In this document: piece after piece, positions 46,469-55,852 of the stretch
How positions within the stretch are numbered: position 1 is the stretch's first letter
Layout of the letters: each line of letters opens with the position of its first letter
Source: Kosakonia pseudosacchari
GTDB lineage: Bacteria > Pseudomonadota > Gammaproteobacteria > Enterobacterales > Enterobacteriaceae
Assembly: GCF_900184035.1 (NCBI RefSeq)
Contig: NZ_FXWP01000025.1
Coordinates: 248,001 to 312,000, forward strand
Length of the DNA: 64,000 bases
Direction of reading: 5' to 3'
Translations under genes and position numbers: made by a program
Notes under the pieces: generated by a model
What the model was told of the DNA's origin: nothing
The model's input: the letters and a program-made list of their open reading frames with translations, nothing else
The model's database searches: none

Positions 46469-47536
46469 TTAGCGCGGGATAATATTCTCCGCTTTCAGGC
46501 GGTCAAACAGCGCGGTGAAGGAGTCCAGAGTGCTGCGATAACCGGTAAACCCGGCTTTGCGGCTCTTGCTCATGTCGGCAAAGGCTTCCATCGGGCGACC
46601 GAGATCGGCATCAGTGTGCCACCAGGAGGCCAGCTTACCGATGTCCGCTTCTGCCAGTTGATACTTGTCCGCGATCTCTGTCCACGCGGCTTGCGCCTCT
46701 TGCATGCGCCCTTCCAGCGGCATCATGCTCGCCGGGAAGGCGGCCGCTTCAATGCCGAAATAGGCCGCCAGCCGTGGCCATAGCCAGTTCCAGCGAAACA
46801 CATCGCCATTTACCGCGTTAAAATCTTCGTTCGCGCCGCCGTCGCTCACCGCCGCCCAGATCAGTTGTTCTGCCAGTAAACCGGCGTCGGTCACATCGGA
46901 AACACCGTTCCACTGCTCCGGTGAGCCGGGGAAGATAAACGGCCAGCCTTTTTCGCGGCACAACGTGGCATAAACCGCCAGCGTCAGGCCCATGTTCATT
47001 GCATTGCCGAGCGCATACCCGATGATGCTGTGCGGGCGATGTACGCTCCAGCGATAACCGTATTTTTTCGCCCCGGCGAACACTTCATCTTCCTGGGCAT
47101 AGTAGAAATTATCCACGTCCTGGCGGCCCTGCTCTTCGCGAAAAGGCGTTACCGGCACATTGCCTTTGCCGTAGGCTTCGAACGGGCCAAGATAGTGTTT
47201 CATACCGGTGACCAGCGCGACATGCGCCCCGGCCAGGCGCTCGCCCAGCGCCTCAATGACATTTTTCACCATCGCGCCATTGACGCGAATATTGGCTTTT
47301 TCATTCTCCTGGCGCGCCCAGACGCTAAAGAACAGCGCATCGGGTTTCCCATTTTTCAGCGCCTCGTTGACCGCCGCCGCGTCGGTTAAATCCGCCGTCA
47401 GGCTGGTACAGCCCGTCGGAACCGCGCCGCGTCCGCGTGATAAACCTGCAACCTGCCAGCCTTCTGCCAGCAGTTTTTCTGCCAGCGCTCGCCCAATCAC
47501 GCCGCTGATGCCGACAATTAATGCTTTTTTCTGCAT
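46469..47536 (-). CDS. PRISE-type short-chain reductase
   Basis: A 355-residue NAD(P)-binding Rossmann protein of the extended SDR group. Features diagnostic of PRISE (progesterone 5-beta-reductase/iridoid synthase-like) enzymes are GISGVIGRALAE, FFSVWARQENE, TGMKHYLGPFEAYGK, the catalytic NFYYAQED (in place of YxxxK) and SVHRPHSIIGYALGN. The bacterial substrate is unknown but is probably an enone. AGGAA lies seven bases before the ATG. It is divergent from a LysR gene across 103 bp. Confidence 0.88.
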   Translation of the reverse strand: MQKKALIVGISGVIGRALAEKLLAEGWQVAGLSRGRGAVPTGCTSLTADLTDAAAVNEALKNGKPDALFFSVWARQENEKANIRVNGAMVKNVIEALGERLAGAHVALVTGMKHYLGPFEAYGKGNVPVTPFREEQGRQDVDNFYYAQEDEVFAGAKKYGYRWSVHRPHSIIGYALGNAMNMGLTLAVYATLCREKGWPFIFPGSPEQWNGVSDVTDAGLLAEQLIWAAVSDGGANEDFNAVNGDVFRWNWLWPRLAAYFGIEAAAFPASMMPLEGRMQEAQAAWTEIADKYQLAEADIGKLASWWHTDADLGRPMEAFADMSKSRKAGFTGYRSTLDSFTALFDRLKAENIIPR

Positions 47537-47639
47537 GAGATGTTCCTCTACGTTTCGTCTACCTCACAGGCTAATAGAGAATTAATTTCTTATCTCTGGT
47601 ATTAATTCACACCATTCGTAACGTAAATTCACTAATGCC

Positions 47640-48572
47640 ATGAGCGATCAACGTCTGAAAGATATCGTCCCCTTTGTTGCCTGCGTCGAAGAGGGGAGTT
47701 TTACCGCTGCGGCGGCGCGTCTGCATCTGACCGGCTCGGCGGTGAGTAAAAGTGTCGCCCGCCTCGAAGCGCGGCTGGGTTCGCGTTTGCTGGAGCGCAC
47801 CACGCGCCGCCTTGAAGTCACCGATGCCGGGAACGCGTATTACCAGACCTGCATTCGTATCCTGGAGGAGCTGGCGGAAGCCGAATCCGTGCTGGCGGCA
47901 CATCGCACCATTCCCTCCGGGCGGTTGCGCCTCGCTGTGCCGAATACCTACGGGCGGCTGGGCGTGATGCCGCTGCTGATCCCGTTTTGTCAGCAGCACC
48001 CGGAAATTGATCTTAGCCTGACTTTCTCCGATCGTTTTGTCGATCTGTTCGATGAGGGGATCGACGTTGCTGTACGCATCGGGCAAACCGTCGATCTGCC
48101 CGCATCGCTGGGGTGCAGACAAATTGGTCGTGAAAGGATGGTGTTTTGCGCCGCGCCCGATTACCTGCAACGCACCGGAATACCACAAAGCGAGGCGGAG
48201 CTGATGCAGCACAGGGCCATTCTTTATGAGCGGGTGGATGGCAGTACTAAACCGTGGCTATTTACCACCGCCGACGGGCACCCGGAGTGGCGCAGCGTGC
48301 CATATCGCATGGCACTCGGCGATGTTGATGCGCAGGTACAGGCGCTTTGCGCCGGGTTAGGCGTCGGACAGATGCCGACCTGGCTGGTGCATGCGCACGT
48401 GCAGCGTGGCGAGTTGCAGGTGATTATGCCGCAATGCCAGCCGCACGGGCTGGCGCTCACGCTGGTGTGGCCGCGCCGCAAACAGCTGTTGCCAAAGGTG
48501 GACGCGTTACTGATAGCGCTCAGCGCGCTGGAGATATCTCCGCCGCTTGCCGCACCCGCACTTGACCAATGA
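47640..48572 (+). CDS. LysR-type regulator beside the PRISE reductase
   Basis: A 310-residue LysR regulator. The N-terminal helix-turn-helix reads IVPFVACVEEGSFTAAAARLHLTGSAVSKSVARLE. The effector domain is of the group with RLRLAVPNTYGRLGVMPLL..., common in regulators of oxidoreductases. It is divergent from the PRISE reductase gene, its likely target. No good ribosome site precedes the ATG at 47640, but the length fits the family. Confidence 0.9.
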   Translation: MSDQRLKDIVPFVACVEEGSFTAAAARLHLTGSAVSKSVARLEARLGSRLLERTTRRLEVTDAGNAYYQTCIRILEELAEAESVLAAHRTIPSGRLRLAVPNTYGRLGVMPLLIPFCQQHPEIDLSLTFSDRFVDLFDEGIDVAVRIGQTVDLPASLGCRQIGRERMVFCAAPDYLQRTGIPQSEAELMQHRAILYERVDGSTKPWLFTTADGHPEWRSVPYRMALGDVDAQVQALCAGLGVGQMPTWLVHAHVQRGELQVIMPQCQPHGLALTLVWPRRKQLLPKVDALLIALSALEISPPLAAPALDQ

Positions 48573-48636
48573 CAAGGCGCCAGGGAGCCGACTCTCTTTA
48601 TAATCAGCCCCGTTTCCCTTCTCACTGGTGTGATTT

Positions 48637-49758
48637 ATGGCTTACCAACTCAACCTCAACTGGCCGGAATTTCTTGAAAAATACTGGCAAAAGAAACCCG
48701 TTGTCCTGAAACGCGCGTTCCTGGATTTTGTCGACCCGATTACGCCAGACGAACTGGCAGGGCTGGCGATGGAGCCGGAAGTCGACAGCCGCATTGTCAG
48801 CCATGTGAATGGTCAGTGGCAGGCGTGGAATGGCCCGTTTGAATCGTTTGATCATTTAGGCGAAAAAGACTGGTCGCTGCTGGCGCAGGCGGTCAACCAC
48901 TGGCATATGCCGTCTGCCGAGCTGGTGAAGCCGTTTCGCGTGCTGCCGGAGTGGCGTTTTGACGATCTGATGATCTCCTACTCCGTGCCGGGCGGCGGCG
49001 TTGGCCCGCATATTGACCAGTATGATGTGTTTATTATTCAGGGGATGGGCAGCCGCCGCTGGCGTGTGGGCGATAAACTGCCGATGCGCCAGTTCTGTCC
49101 GCACCCGGCGTTGCTGCATGTTGATCCGTTCCCGCCGATCATTGATGAAGATCTGGAGCCGGGCGACATTCTCTATATCCCGCCAGGATTCCCGCATGAC
49201 GGTTTTACTCACCAGGAAGCGTTCAACTACTCAATTGGTTTTCGTGGGCCGAACGGCCGCGATCTGATCAGCAGTTTTGCTGACTACGCACTGGAAAACG
49301 ACCTCGGAAACGAGCATTACAGTGACCCGGATTTAACCTGCCGCGAACATCCCGGCCGGGTAGACGCGTACGAGCTGGAGCGCGTGCGCAATATGATGAT
49401 TGAGTTGGTTAGCCAGCCGGAACATTTCAAACAGTGGTTTGGTAGCTTTATCTCCACGCCGCGCCACGAACTGGATGTCGCACCGGAGCCAGACGATTAT
49501 CGCGTTGAGGAAATTGTCGATGCGTTAAAAGAGGGGCAGGTGCTGACGCGTCTCAGCGGTTTACGCGTGCTGAACGTTGACGGCAGCGTCTTTATCAACA
49601 GTGAATATCTGGACACCGCAGATGCGCAAGCCGCCGATGCGCTGTGCCGCTACACCATTATCGGCCTGAAAGAGCTGGGCAACGCGCTGGATAACCCGGC
49701 TTTCGCCCAGGAGCTGACCGATCTGGTGAATCAGGGTTACTGGTACTTCGACGAGTAA
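48637..49758 (+). CDS. roxA: Ribosomal protein uL16 3-hydroxylase RoxA (YcfD)
   Basis: A JmjC-type 2-oxoglutarate/Fe(II) oxygenase that hydroxylates an arginine of ribosomal protein uL16. The 373-residue protein is full length. The iron ligands are visible: His125 and Asp127 in GPHIDQYD, and His187 in FPHDGFTH. A dimerisation and winged-helix C-terminal half follows. It is preceded by a LysR gene rather than by phoPQ as in E. coli, so its context is rearranged. Confidence 0.95.
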   Translation: MAYQLNLNWPEFLEKYWQKKPVVLKRAFLDFVDPITPDELAGLAMEPEVDSRIVSHVNGQWQAWNGPFESFDHLGEKDWSLLAQAVNHWHMPSAELVKPFRVLPEWRFDDLMISYSVPGGGVGPHIDQYDVFIIQGMGSRRWRVGDKLPMRQFCPHPALLHVDPFPPIIDEDLEPGDILYIPPGFPHDGFTHQEAFNYSIGFRGPNGRDLISSFADYALENDLGNEHYSDPDLTCREHPGRVDAYELERVRNMMIELVSQPEHFKQWFGSFISTPRHELDVAPEPDDYRVEEIVDALKEGQVLTRLSGLRVLNVDGSVFINSEYLDTADAQAADALCRYTIIGLKELGNALDNPAFAQELTDLVNQGYWYFDE

Positions 49759-49782
49759 ACGTTACTCGTGCTTTCAGCAAGA

Positions 49783-49815
49783 AAGTGACTGAGCATGTAA
49801 AGTGTTCAGTCACTT
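49783..49815. terminator. Hairpin between convergent roxA and ccdB
   Basis: A perfect 10-bp stem AAGTGACTGA/TCAGTCACTT with a 13-nt loop lies between the two converging genes. There is no clear T-run. Confidence 0.5.
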
Positions 49816-50126
49816 CAAATCCCGTCAAAAATAAAATCCATCGCATTGCGGATCACGTCGCGCTGGGCATTCATACTGCACACTTCTTCACCCAAAATCG
49901 CCAGGCTGACGCCTGCAAGATCGTGGGTCAGTAACAAATACGGTTTCCCTTCGATCTCCAGCACCGGGTTTAACCGCTCAACCCGGCGGCGATCTTTGTA
50001 ATCCGCCAGAGGGCAGAGCGGGATCACCACCCGTGAGTTCATGCTACCGATAATATCGCTCTGTACATCCAGCAGAAACGGGAAGTCCCGGCTGTTACTT
50101 TTGTTCCGATAAACCGAATATTGCAT
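49815..50126 (-). CDS. ccdB: CcdB-family toxin (gyrase poison)
   Basis: A 103-residue CcdB protein: MQYSVYRN start, FLLDVQSDIIG, RVVIPLCPL, the conserved LLTHDLAGV and the C-terminal AMDFIFDGI. CcdB traps DNA gyrase on DNA. The penultimate region reads F-D-G-I where the F-plasmid toxin ends W-G-I; the tryptophan is important in that toxin, so potency here is uncertain. The gene starts 3 nt after ccdA, typical of a chromosomal type II toxin-antitoxin operon. Confidence 0.93.
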   Translation of the reverse strand: MQYSVYRNKSNSRDFPFLLDVQSDIIGSMNSRVVIPLCPLADYKDRRRVERLNPVLEIEGKPYLLLTHDLAGVSLAILGEEVCSMNAQRDVIRNAMDFIFDGI

Positions 50127-50129
50127 GGA

Positions 50130-50375
50130 TTAAAACTTCCTGTGTTCATCCGAGAAGTGGCCGCGTTCGGCAATAAATTCATTTAAATCGGCAATGGCGG
50201 CAGCATTTTCGCGCTTCCAGCGCTCAGCTTCCAGATTACGCAGTTCGCCTTGCAGAGCGTTCGTCAGCGTTTGCGAAAGGTTAATGCCTTCTTTGCGCGC
50301 TTGTTCCAGTAGGTCGCGCTCGACGGTCACGCTGACATTTTGCTTGTTTCTCTGTTTAGCTGCAGTAGCAGGCAT
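50130..50375 (-). CDS. ccdA: CcdA-family antitoxin
   Basis: An 81-residue antitoxin. The N-terminal ribbon-helix-helix (QNVSVTVERDLLEQARKEGINLSQTLTNAL) binds the operator. The C-terminal disordered arm (ERWKRENAAAIADLNEFIAERGHFSDEHRKF) matches the CcdA region that wraps CcdB. AGGAGGGG precedes the ATG strongly. It is the first gene of the ccdAB operon and would repress its promoter together with CcdB. Confidence 0.95.
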   Translation of the reverse strand: MPATAAKQRNKQNVSVTVERDLLEQARKEGINLSQTLTNALQGELRNLEAERWKRENAAAIADLNEFIAERGHFSDEHRKF

Positions 50376-50455
50376 GATGTCCCCTCCTGTGTATGAATGT
50401 GTGTAGTATACGCAGGTGTTTGCATGTCATCTAGACAGAATTTGTACAATAACAA
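50376..50455 (-). promoter_or_regulatory. ccdAB promoter/operator region
   Basis: On the minus strand TATACT (50405-50410) is a good -10 element about 30 bp before the ccdA start. Short palindromic stretches around it (GTAGTATAC and TCTAGA further up) could be ribbon-helix-helix binding sites. No convincing -35 is seen. Confidence 0.4.
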
Positions 50456-50466
50456 CACGCGGCAGA

Positions 50467-50494
50467 CAGAAAGAATTGCCCGCTTAGCGGGCAA
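50467..50494 (-). terminator. Terminator of the nitroreductase gene
   Basis: On the minus strand TTGCCCGC-TAA-GCGGGCAA is followed by TTCTTTCT, five bases after the nitroreductase stop. Confidence 0.75.
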
Positions 50495-50499
50495 CATCT

Positions 50500-51216
50500 T
50501 TATCTCGCGACGATAAAGCGCTTATCGTCGTCGATATAGCTCTTTTCATCGGCGGCCGCGACAATCGAACCAAAATTCATCTCTGCGCGCAGCTTCCAGC
50601 TTTCCGGGATCTGCCACGCGGCGCGAACATCAAGATCAATTAACGGGTTGTAGTGTTGCAGATTCGCGCCAATGCTCTTTTCCGCCAGCGCCAGCCACAC
50701 CGCGTACTGGGCGATACCGCTGCTCTGTTCTGACCAGACGGGGAAATTATCGGCATAAGCGATGTACTGACGTTGTAAGTGAGTGACCACTTCCTGATCT
50801 TCAAAAAACAGCACAGAACCGGCAGCAGCGGCAAAACCGTCGAGTTTATCGGAGGTGGCGTGAAAGCTCTCCGCCGGGATCACTTTACGCAACTGGTCGC
50901 GCACCATCTCCCAGAAGCGATCGTGCTCTTTACCGAGCAGGATCAGCGCCCGCGAACTTTGCGAGTTAAACGCCGACGGCGCCTGGCGGATGGCCTCTTT
51001 AATGATGTCAACCACCTCATCTTCGGCGATGGGTAAATCTTTGCCGAGGGTATAAATAGTTCTGCGCGCTTTGGCGAGCGAGAGGAAGTCGTCCACGGCA
51101 ACGTGGGCAATCCTCGGTTTTAACTCCGCTTCCAGCAATGCCTGGGGCTTGATGGCCGGCGGAGCGTCATCGGTGCGGGCGAGTGTCGATTTCAATATTT
51201 GCTGAAACGGATCCAT
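50500..51216 (-). CDS. Nitroreductase-family FMN oxidoreductase
   Basis: A 238-residue protein of the nitroreductase superfamily, in the subgroup that includes yeast Frm2/Hbn1. The core begins near residue 40 (FLSLAKARRTIYTLG). QAPSAFNSQSSRALILLGKEH forms the FMN-binding region, and EQSSGIAQYAVWLALAEKSIGANLQHY is the central helix. Family members are about 200 residues, so the first 38 residues are an unusual N-terminal extension. The ATG at 51216 has GGAG ten bases upstream. The physiological substrate is unknown. Confidence 0.88.
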   Translation of the reverse strand: MDPFQQILKSTLARTDDAPPAIKPQALLEAELKPRIAHVAVDDFLSLAKARRTIYTLGKDLPIAEDEVVDIIKEAIRQAPSAFNSQSSRALILLGKEHDRFWEMVRDQLRKVIPAESFHATSDKLDGFAAAAGSVLFFEDQEVVTHLQRQYIAYADNFPVWSEQSSGIAQYAVWLALAEKSIGANLQHYNPLIDLDVRAAWQIPESWKLRAEMNFGSIVAAADEKSYIDDDKRFIVAR

Positions 51217-51979
51217 CAGGTGCGGCTCCTGTCATGCGCGTCAGTGGGGGTAAAAGTGTCATTATCAGAGCATAAGCCAGAGCATTTCCATCCTTCAAAT
51301 AGATGAAGGAAAGCGTGGTATTTGGCGCATAAAAAAGAGGTGTCACGGCACCACTCTCGTGATGATATGGAAAAGGACGAGGCTGTTGAGATAATCCTGA
51401 AGGTCCCATTCATCTCTTATGTGATAGATTTTCAACTTACAGGTGAAATAAGCTCAATAATATTCAACAATAATCGGAATGCGTTAATTCATCTTTATAT
51501 GCAGTCATTGTTTCGAATAAAAATATCAATGACGAAAATCGGCGAAGTAAAAATATATTAACCGGGAAATTCAAAAAGAGGATTAATTTCACTTAAGGTA
51601 AATTGACTTATTTGGACAGGCCTTCTCTATGATTTTTAATGGAATAAAGTATCCCATAAATCAATCGCGCGTTCTGGCCACGTTGCCGCGAGATAAATAA
51701 TACGCCGCATGAAAAAGCCTGATGAAATCGTGTACAGTGTGGTTATTATTACTTCTGGTGATAAAAGACCTTGATAAGCAGGCGTAAAACCGGCTCTCTG
51801 AGATAAGAGGGTGGGTAAAAAACCGCCCCAAAATGCGCGTTAATCTTATTCACTTTCATCGGGTTAGCGCGCACCTTAGCGAATTAGATAGATGTATTTT
51901 TGTGGTGAATATTTCTTGCCTTCACCACGCTGACCAGGCAAGTTGTTGCGCGCGTAGCGGGCCATGCGGAACAGAAACC
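51217..51979. other. Long AT-rich non-coding stretch
   Basis: About 760 bp between the divergent nitroreductase and diguanylate cyclase genes. A 79-codon frame at 51322-51561 and an upstream extension of the cyclase frame from 51833 have no ribosome site or family features. The segment 51800-51835 contains a short GC hairpin (GGGTGGG...CCGCCCC). No RNA family is recognisable. A long cyclase leader is possible. Confidence 0.5.
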
Positions 51980-53308
51980 ATGAATAATGAAAAAAAACGG
52001 CTGGATCACCGGGAAGAAGATGCGAAACATCTCTTCGAATTGCTGCACAACAATTCTGACTGGGTGTGGGAAGTCGACGCGCAGGGACGCTATACGTGGT
52101 CTTCCGATGTCGTCACGGAATTGCTCGGCGTACCGCCCAGCGAGGTGATTGGCAAAACCCCTTTTGATTTTATGCCGCCGGGCGAAGCGGAACGCGTGGC
52201 GGGCGCGTTTGGTGCCATTGTAGCGGAGAAGCGTGCGTTTTCTGGCCTGGTCAACCGCAATCAGCGTGCCGATGGCAGCATTGTGGTGCTGGAAACCAGC
52301 GGTATCCCGCTGTTTGATGAGCAGGGCGAGCTGCGCGGTTATCGCGGCATTGATCGCAATATCTCCAACCTGGGCGAGCGGGTGCTGCAACTGGAGACCA
52401 TTTACGAAACCACGCCGGTGGCGCTGTGCATGATTGATCGCCACGGGCGTCTGGTGATGTCCAACAAGGCGATGGCGAAATTGCTGGGTGAGGCGCTGGA
52501 AACAGAGGATCACTTTCAGCGTTTAATGCCCGATTACTGGCCCTTTTTCCTGGCGGATTTCGGACTGGCGGATAAAGGCGAGGCGCTGCCGTCACGCGAG
52601 TTGGGCTGGCGCGATCGCTGTTACGATATTCAGGCCGTACCGGTACATGACGCCATGGATATGGTGGTGGGGTTGTCGGTGACGTGGGTCGATATCACCG
52701 AACGTCGCCAGGCGGAGCACAAGCTCGCCAGCGCGAACAAAGTGTTACAACAGTACGCGCAACACGATCATCTGACCGGGTTGTTTAACCGGCGCTATAT
52801 GGATGAGTGTCTGCTGAGCGAGATTTCCCGCGCCTTGCAGGATGATTTCCCGCTGTCGGTGTGTCTGGCGGATATCGACTATTTCAAAAACTACAACGAT
52901 ACCCAGGGGCATCAGGCCGGGGACGATTGTCTGCGCCTGGTCGCCCGCACGCTCACCTCGTCACCCTTGCGCAGCGGCGATAATGTCAGCCGTTACGGTG
53001 GCGAAGAGTTTCTGATTATCCTGCCGGGAACGAACCTGATGCAGGCGATGAATGTCGCCGAAGATGTGCGTGGCAATATCAACGCGCTTAGCGTGCCACA
53101 CGCGGCCAGCCCGACCGGTTTTTTGACCATCAGTATCGGCGTGGCGACATTGCAAGGCGGGCAAGTGCCCTTTGAAGATAAACCGCTGCATATGATTGCC
53201 AGCGGTCTTATTCACCGGGCCGATACGGCGCTGTATGCCGCGAAAAAACAGGGCCGCAACCAGGTGGTATCCGCGTGGGACAGCCCGTTCACGTCGCAGG
53301 GAGCCTGA
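51980..53308 (+). CDS. PAS-PAS-GGDEF diguanylate cyclase
   Basis: A 442-residue cytoplasmic protein predicted to make c-di-GMP. It has PAS domains at about residues 22-130 (DWVWEVDAQGRYTW...) and 140-248 (TTPVALCMIDRHGRLVMSN), then a GGDEF domain with an intact RYGGEEF active site. An RxxD product-inhibition site (RSGD) lies exactly five residues before it. No EAL domain is present. The ATG at 51980 is preferred over the open frame from 51833. The product could feed the LapD receptor encoded 25 kb away, but this is inference. Confidence 0.9.
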   Translation: MNNEKKRLDHREEDAKHLFELLHNNSDWVWEVDAQGRYTWSSDVVTELLGVPPSEVIGKTPFDFMPPGEAERVAGAFGAIVAEKRAFSGLVNRNQRADGSIVVLETSGIPLFDEQGELRGYRGIDRNISNLGERVLQLETIYETTPVALCMIDRHGRLVMSNKAMAKLLGEALETEDHFQRLMPDYWPFFLADFGLADKGEALPSRELGWRDRCYDIQAVPVHDAMDMVVGLSVTWVDITERRQAEHKLASANKVLQQYAQHDHLTGLFNRRYMDECLLSEISRALQDDFPLSVCLADIDYFKNYNDTQGHQAGDDCLRLVARTLTSSPLRSGDNVSRYGGEEFLIILPGTNLMQAMNVAEDVRGNINALSVPHAASPTGFLTISIGVATLQGGQVPFEDKPLHMIASGLIHRADTALYAAKKQGRNQVVSAWDSPFTSQGA

Positions 53309-53328
53309 TGGCTCCCCGATTGATGTGA

Positions 53329-54471
53329 TTACGCCAGCGCGTTTTTCCAGTCGGCAATCAGATCGTGTTCATCTTCAATGCCCACCGACAGGCGGATCAA
53401 CTGCGGTGTGATGCCGTTTGCCAGCCGCTGTTCAAGCGGAATTGACGCATGAGTCATGCTAAACGGCTGGCTGACCAGGCTCTCCACACCGCCGAGGCTT
53501 TCCGCCAGCGTGAACAGTTTCAGCTTATTGATAATCTCTGTTGCCCGCGCGTCATCGCCTTTGATGACCACCGAAATCATGCCGCCCGGCAGCGCCATCT
53601 GTTTGCGCGCCAGCTGATATTGCGGGTGCGATTCCAGCCACGGAAACCACACTTTCTCCACCTGCGGTTGCTGTTCCAGCCAGCGGGCAAGCGCCAGCGC
53701 GTTGCTGCTGTGGCGTTCCACGCGCAGGGAAAGCGTGCGAATGCCGCGCAACGTGAGGAAACTGCTGAACGGATCGAGCACGCCGCCGACGGCGTTTTGC
53801 AGATAACCGAGTTTTTCGGCCAGCGCCGGGTTATCACCGACCACGGCCAAGCCGGCAACCACATCCGAGTGCCCGTTCAGGTATTTCGTGGCCGAATGCA
53901 CCACGATATCAAACCCTAACTCCAGCGGGCGGTGGATAACCGGCGATGCGAAGGTGTTATCCGCCACGCTGAGAATATTGTGACGTTTGGCGATAGCGGC
54001 AATCGCCGCCAGATCTGCCAGTTTCAGCAACGGGTTGGTGGGCGTTTCCACCCAGATCATTCGTGTATCGGGGCGAATCGCGGCGTCGAGGCCAGCGAGA
54101 TCGTCCGGTTTTACCCAGCTCACCTGTAACCCGGCGCTGCGGCGGCGCACATTTTCAATCAGGCGGTAAGTGCCGCCGTAAACATCATCAATCGCCACCA
54201 GATGGCTGTCTTTATCCAGCAGTTCCAGCACCGTGGAGATACTGGCGAGGCCGGAAGCAAACGCGTACCCGCGCGTGCCGCCTTCCAGCTCGGCAATCGC
54301 CGTTTCCAGCGCGTGGCGTGTCGGGTTGCCGCTGCGCGAATATTCGTAGCCGGTGTGTTGCCCCGGCGCAGGCTGCGCGAAGGTGGAGGTGGCGTAAATC
54401 GGCGGCATCACCGCGCCGTGTTGGTCGTTGAATGCGCCGCTGTGGACGCTCTGCGTTGCCAGTGTTTTCAT
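53329..54471 (-). CDS. mtcC: Cystathionine gamma-lyase/synthase family PLP enzyme
   Basis: A 380-residue Cys/Met-metabolism PLP enzyme. PLP site: SATKYLNGHSDVV with the Schiff-base Lys; the YEYSRSGNPTR and ASGLASIST motifs are present. It lies 10 nt after a cystathionine beta-synthase gene, so it most probably acts as gamma-lyase, releasing cysteine from cystathionine. Klebsiella pneumoniae has such a reverse transsulfuration pair (MtcB/MtcC), and the symbol follows that. Sequence alone does not exclude gamma-synthase activity. The ATG at 54471 has AAGGGA upstream; the frame reaches 54492. Confidence 0.85.
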   Translation of the reverse strand: MKTLATQSVHSGAFNDQHGAVMPPIYATSTFAQPAPGQHTGYEYSRSGNPTRHALETAIAELEGGTRGYAFASGLASISTVLELLDKDSHLVAIDDVYGGTYRLIENVRRRSAGLQVSWVKPDDLAGLDAAIRPDTRMIWVETPTNPLLKLADLAAIAAIAKRHNILSVADNTFASPVIHRPLELGFDIVVHSATKYLNGHSDVVAGLAVVGDNPALAEKLGYLQNAVGGVLDPFSSFLTLRGIRTLSLRVERHSSNALALARWLEQQPQVEKVWFPWLESHPQYQLARKQMALPGGMISVVIKGDDARATEIINKLKLFTLAESLGGVESLVSQPFSMTHASIPLEQRLANGITPQLIRLSVGIEDEHDLIADWKNALA

Positions 54472-54481
54472 TTTATTTCCC

Positions 54482-55852
54482 TTATTGTTCAAGACGGTTG
54501 CGCCAGGTGGTTAGCACATCGCTACGGGTTATCAGGCCGATAAAGCGGCCGTTGTCGGCGATCACCGCGACCAGGCCGCGATCGAAAATGGCGTACAGCG
54601 CACTTTCCGGCGCGTGTTTATCGAGGATTTCCACGTTGCGGGTCATTGCCGCTTTCACCGGCAACGCGAACCGCGCACTGTCGCCGCGCACGTGGCTTAT
54701 CAGATCCCACTCGTCGACAATCCCCACCACCTGGCCGTTTTCGAGCACCGGCAGTTGCGAAATATCGTACAGACGCATGCGCGCCAGCACGGCGGCGAGG
54801 CTATCCTCTGGCGCGGCGGTGACGGTTGCCCCTTCGTCGTGGCGCAGGGCGATAAAATCGGTGAGATCGCCGCTGGAAGGGCGCGTGAGCAAACCTTGCT
54901 GGCGCATCCAGTCATCGTTGAACATTTTCGACAGGTATTTGTTGCCGCTATCGCAGGCGAACGTCACCACCCGTTTCGGCGTGGTTTGCGCCTGGCAGTA
55001 ACGCAGGGCAGCGCTGAGCAGCGTTCCGGTGGACGATCCCGCCAGAATTCCTTCCTGTTGCAGCAGTTCTCTGGCGGTGGCGAAGGCTTCGCGATCGGTC
55101 ACGCGAAAGGCTTTGCGCACGCCGTCGATGTGCGCCAGCGGTGGAATGAAATCTTCACCAATGCCTTCAACCAGCCAGGAACCTGGCGTGCTGTAGCGGC
55201 CATGCTCAACCTGATCGGCGAGGATCGAACCGGCGGGATCGGCAAGAACAAACTCGGTGTGCGGCGAGTGCTTAGCAAACCAGGCTTGCAGCCCGCCAAG
55301 TGTGCCGCCGGAACCCACGCCAACAACGATGGCGTCGATGTTGCCGTCCAGTTGTTGAAACAGTTCGGGCGCGGTCGTCGAGGCGTGCGCCAGCGGGTTG
55401 GCCTCGTTATTGAACTGGTCGATGTAAAACGCGCCCGGTGTCTCTTGCGCCAGGCGGCGTGCGTAATCCTGATAGTAAGCCGGGTGGCCTTTGTTAACGT
55501 CTGAGCGGGTGAGCACCACTTTTGCGCCCAGCGCACGCAGGTGGAAAATCTTCTCGCGGCTCATTTTGTCCGGCACCACCAGCACCAGCGAATAGCCCTT
55601 TTGCGCAGCGATCAGCGCTAATCCCAGACCGGTATTACCGGCAGTGGCTTCAATAATTGTCCCGCCAGGGGCGAGCAAACCACGGCGTTCGGCTTCGTTA
55701 ATCATCGACAGCGCCACCCGGTCTTTTATCGAGCCGCCAGGGTTCTGGTTTTCCAGTTTGAGAAATAATTCGCACGGCCCGCTCGCCAGTTTATGCAACT
55801 GCAACAGCGGTGTTTGACCGATCAATTCGGTTACTGAATGGAAGACTGACAT
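54482..55852 (-). CDS. mtcB: Cystathionine beta-synthase with C-terminal CBS pair
   Basis: A 456-residue PLP enzyme joining homocysteine and serine to cystathionine. The fold-type II core (about residues 1-325) has the PLP Lys in NPGGSIKDR, the ATAGNTG loop and the GVGSGGT(L)GG phosphate loop. A CBS-domain pair (about 335-456: AAPEDSLAAVLARMRLYDISQLPV and the second repeat) probably senses an adenosyl ligand. It is the first gene of a two-gene operon with the gamma-lyase. E. coli lacks this pathway; it lets cells make cysteine from methionine. Confidence 0.9.
   Translation of the reverse strand: MSVFHSVTELIGQTPLLQLHKLASGPCELFLKLENQNPGGSIKDRVALSMINEAERRGLLAPGGTIIEATAGNTGLGLALIAAQKGYSLVLVVPDKMSREKIFHLRALGAKVVLTRSDVNKGHPAYYQDYARRLAQETPGAFYIDQFNNEANPLAHASTTAPELFQQLDGNIDAIVVGVGSGGTLGGLQAWFAKHSPHTEFVLADPAGSILADQVEHGRYSTPGSWLVEGIGEDFIPPLAHIDGVRKAFRVTDREAFATARELLQQEGILAGSSTGTLLSAALRYCQAQTTPKRVVTFACDSGNKYLSKMFNDDWMRQQGLLTRPSSGDLTDFIALRHDEGATVTAAPEDSLAAVLARMRLYDISQLPVLENGQVVGIVDEWDLISHVRGDSARFALPVKAAMTRNVEILDKHAPESALYAIFDRGLVAVIADNGRFIGLITRSDVLTTWRNRLEQ

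Noticed and set aside
51322..51561. A 79-codon frame in the gap before the diguanylate cyclase gene.
   Set aside because: There is no convincing ribosome site; the composition is that of AT-rich non-coding DNA.
51833..51979. Upstream extension of the diguanylate cyclase by 49 residues.
   Set aside because: The extra residues (Cys/His-rich, no predicted domain) lack a ribosome site; MNNEKKRLDHREED at 51980 is the natural start before the first PAS domain.
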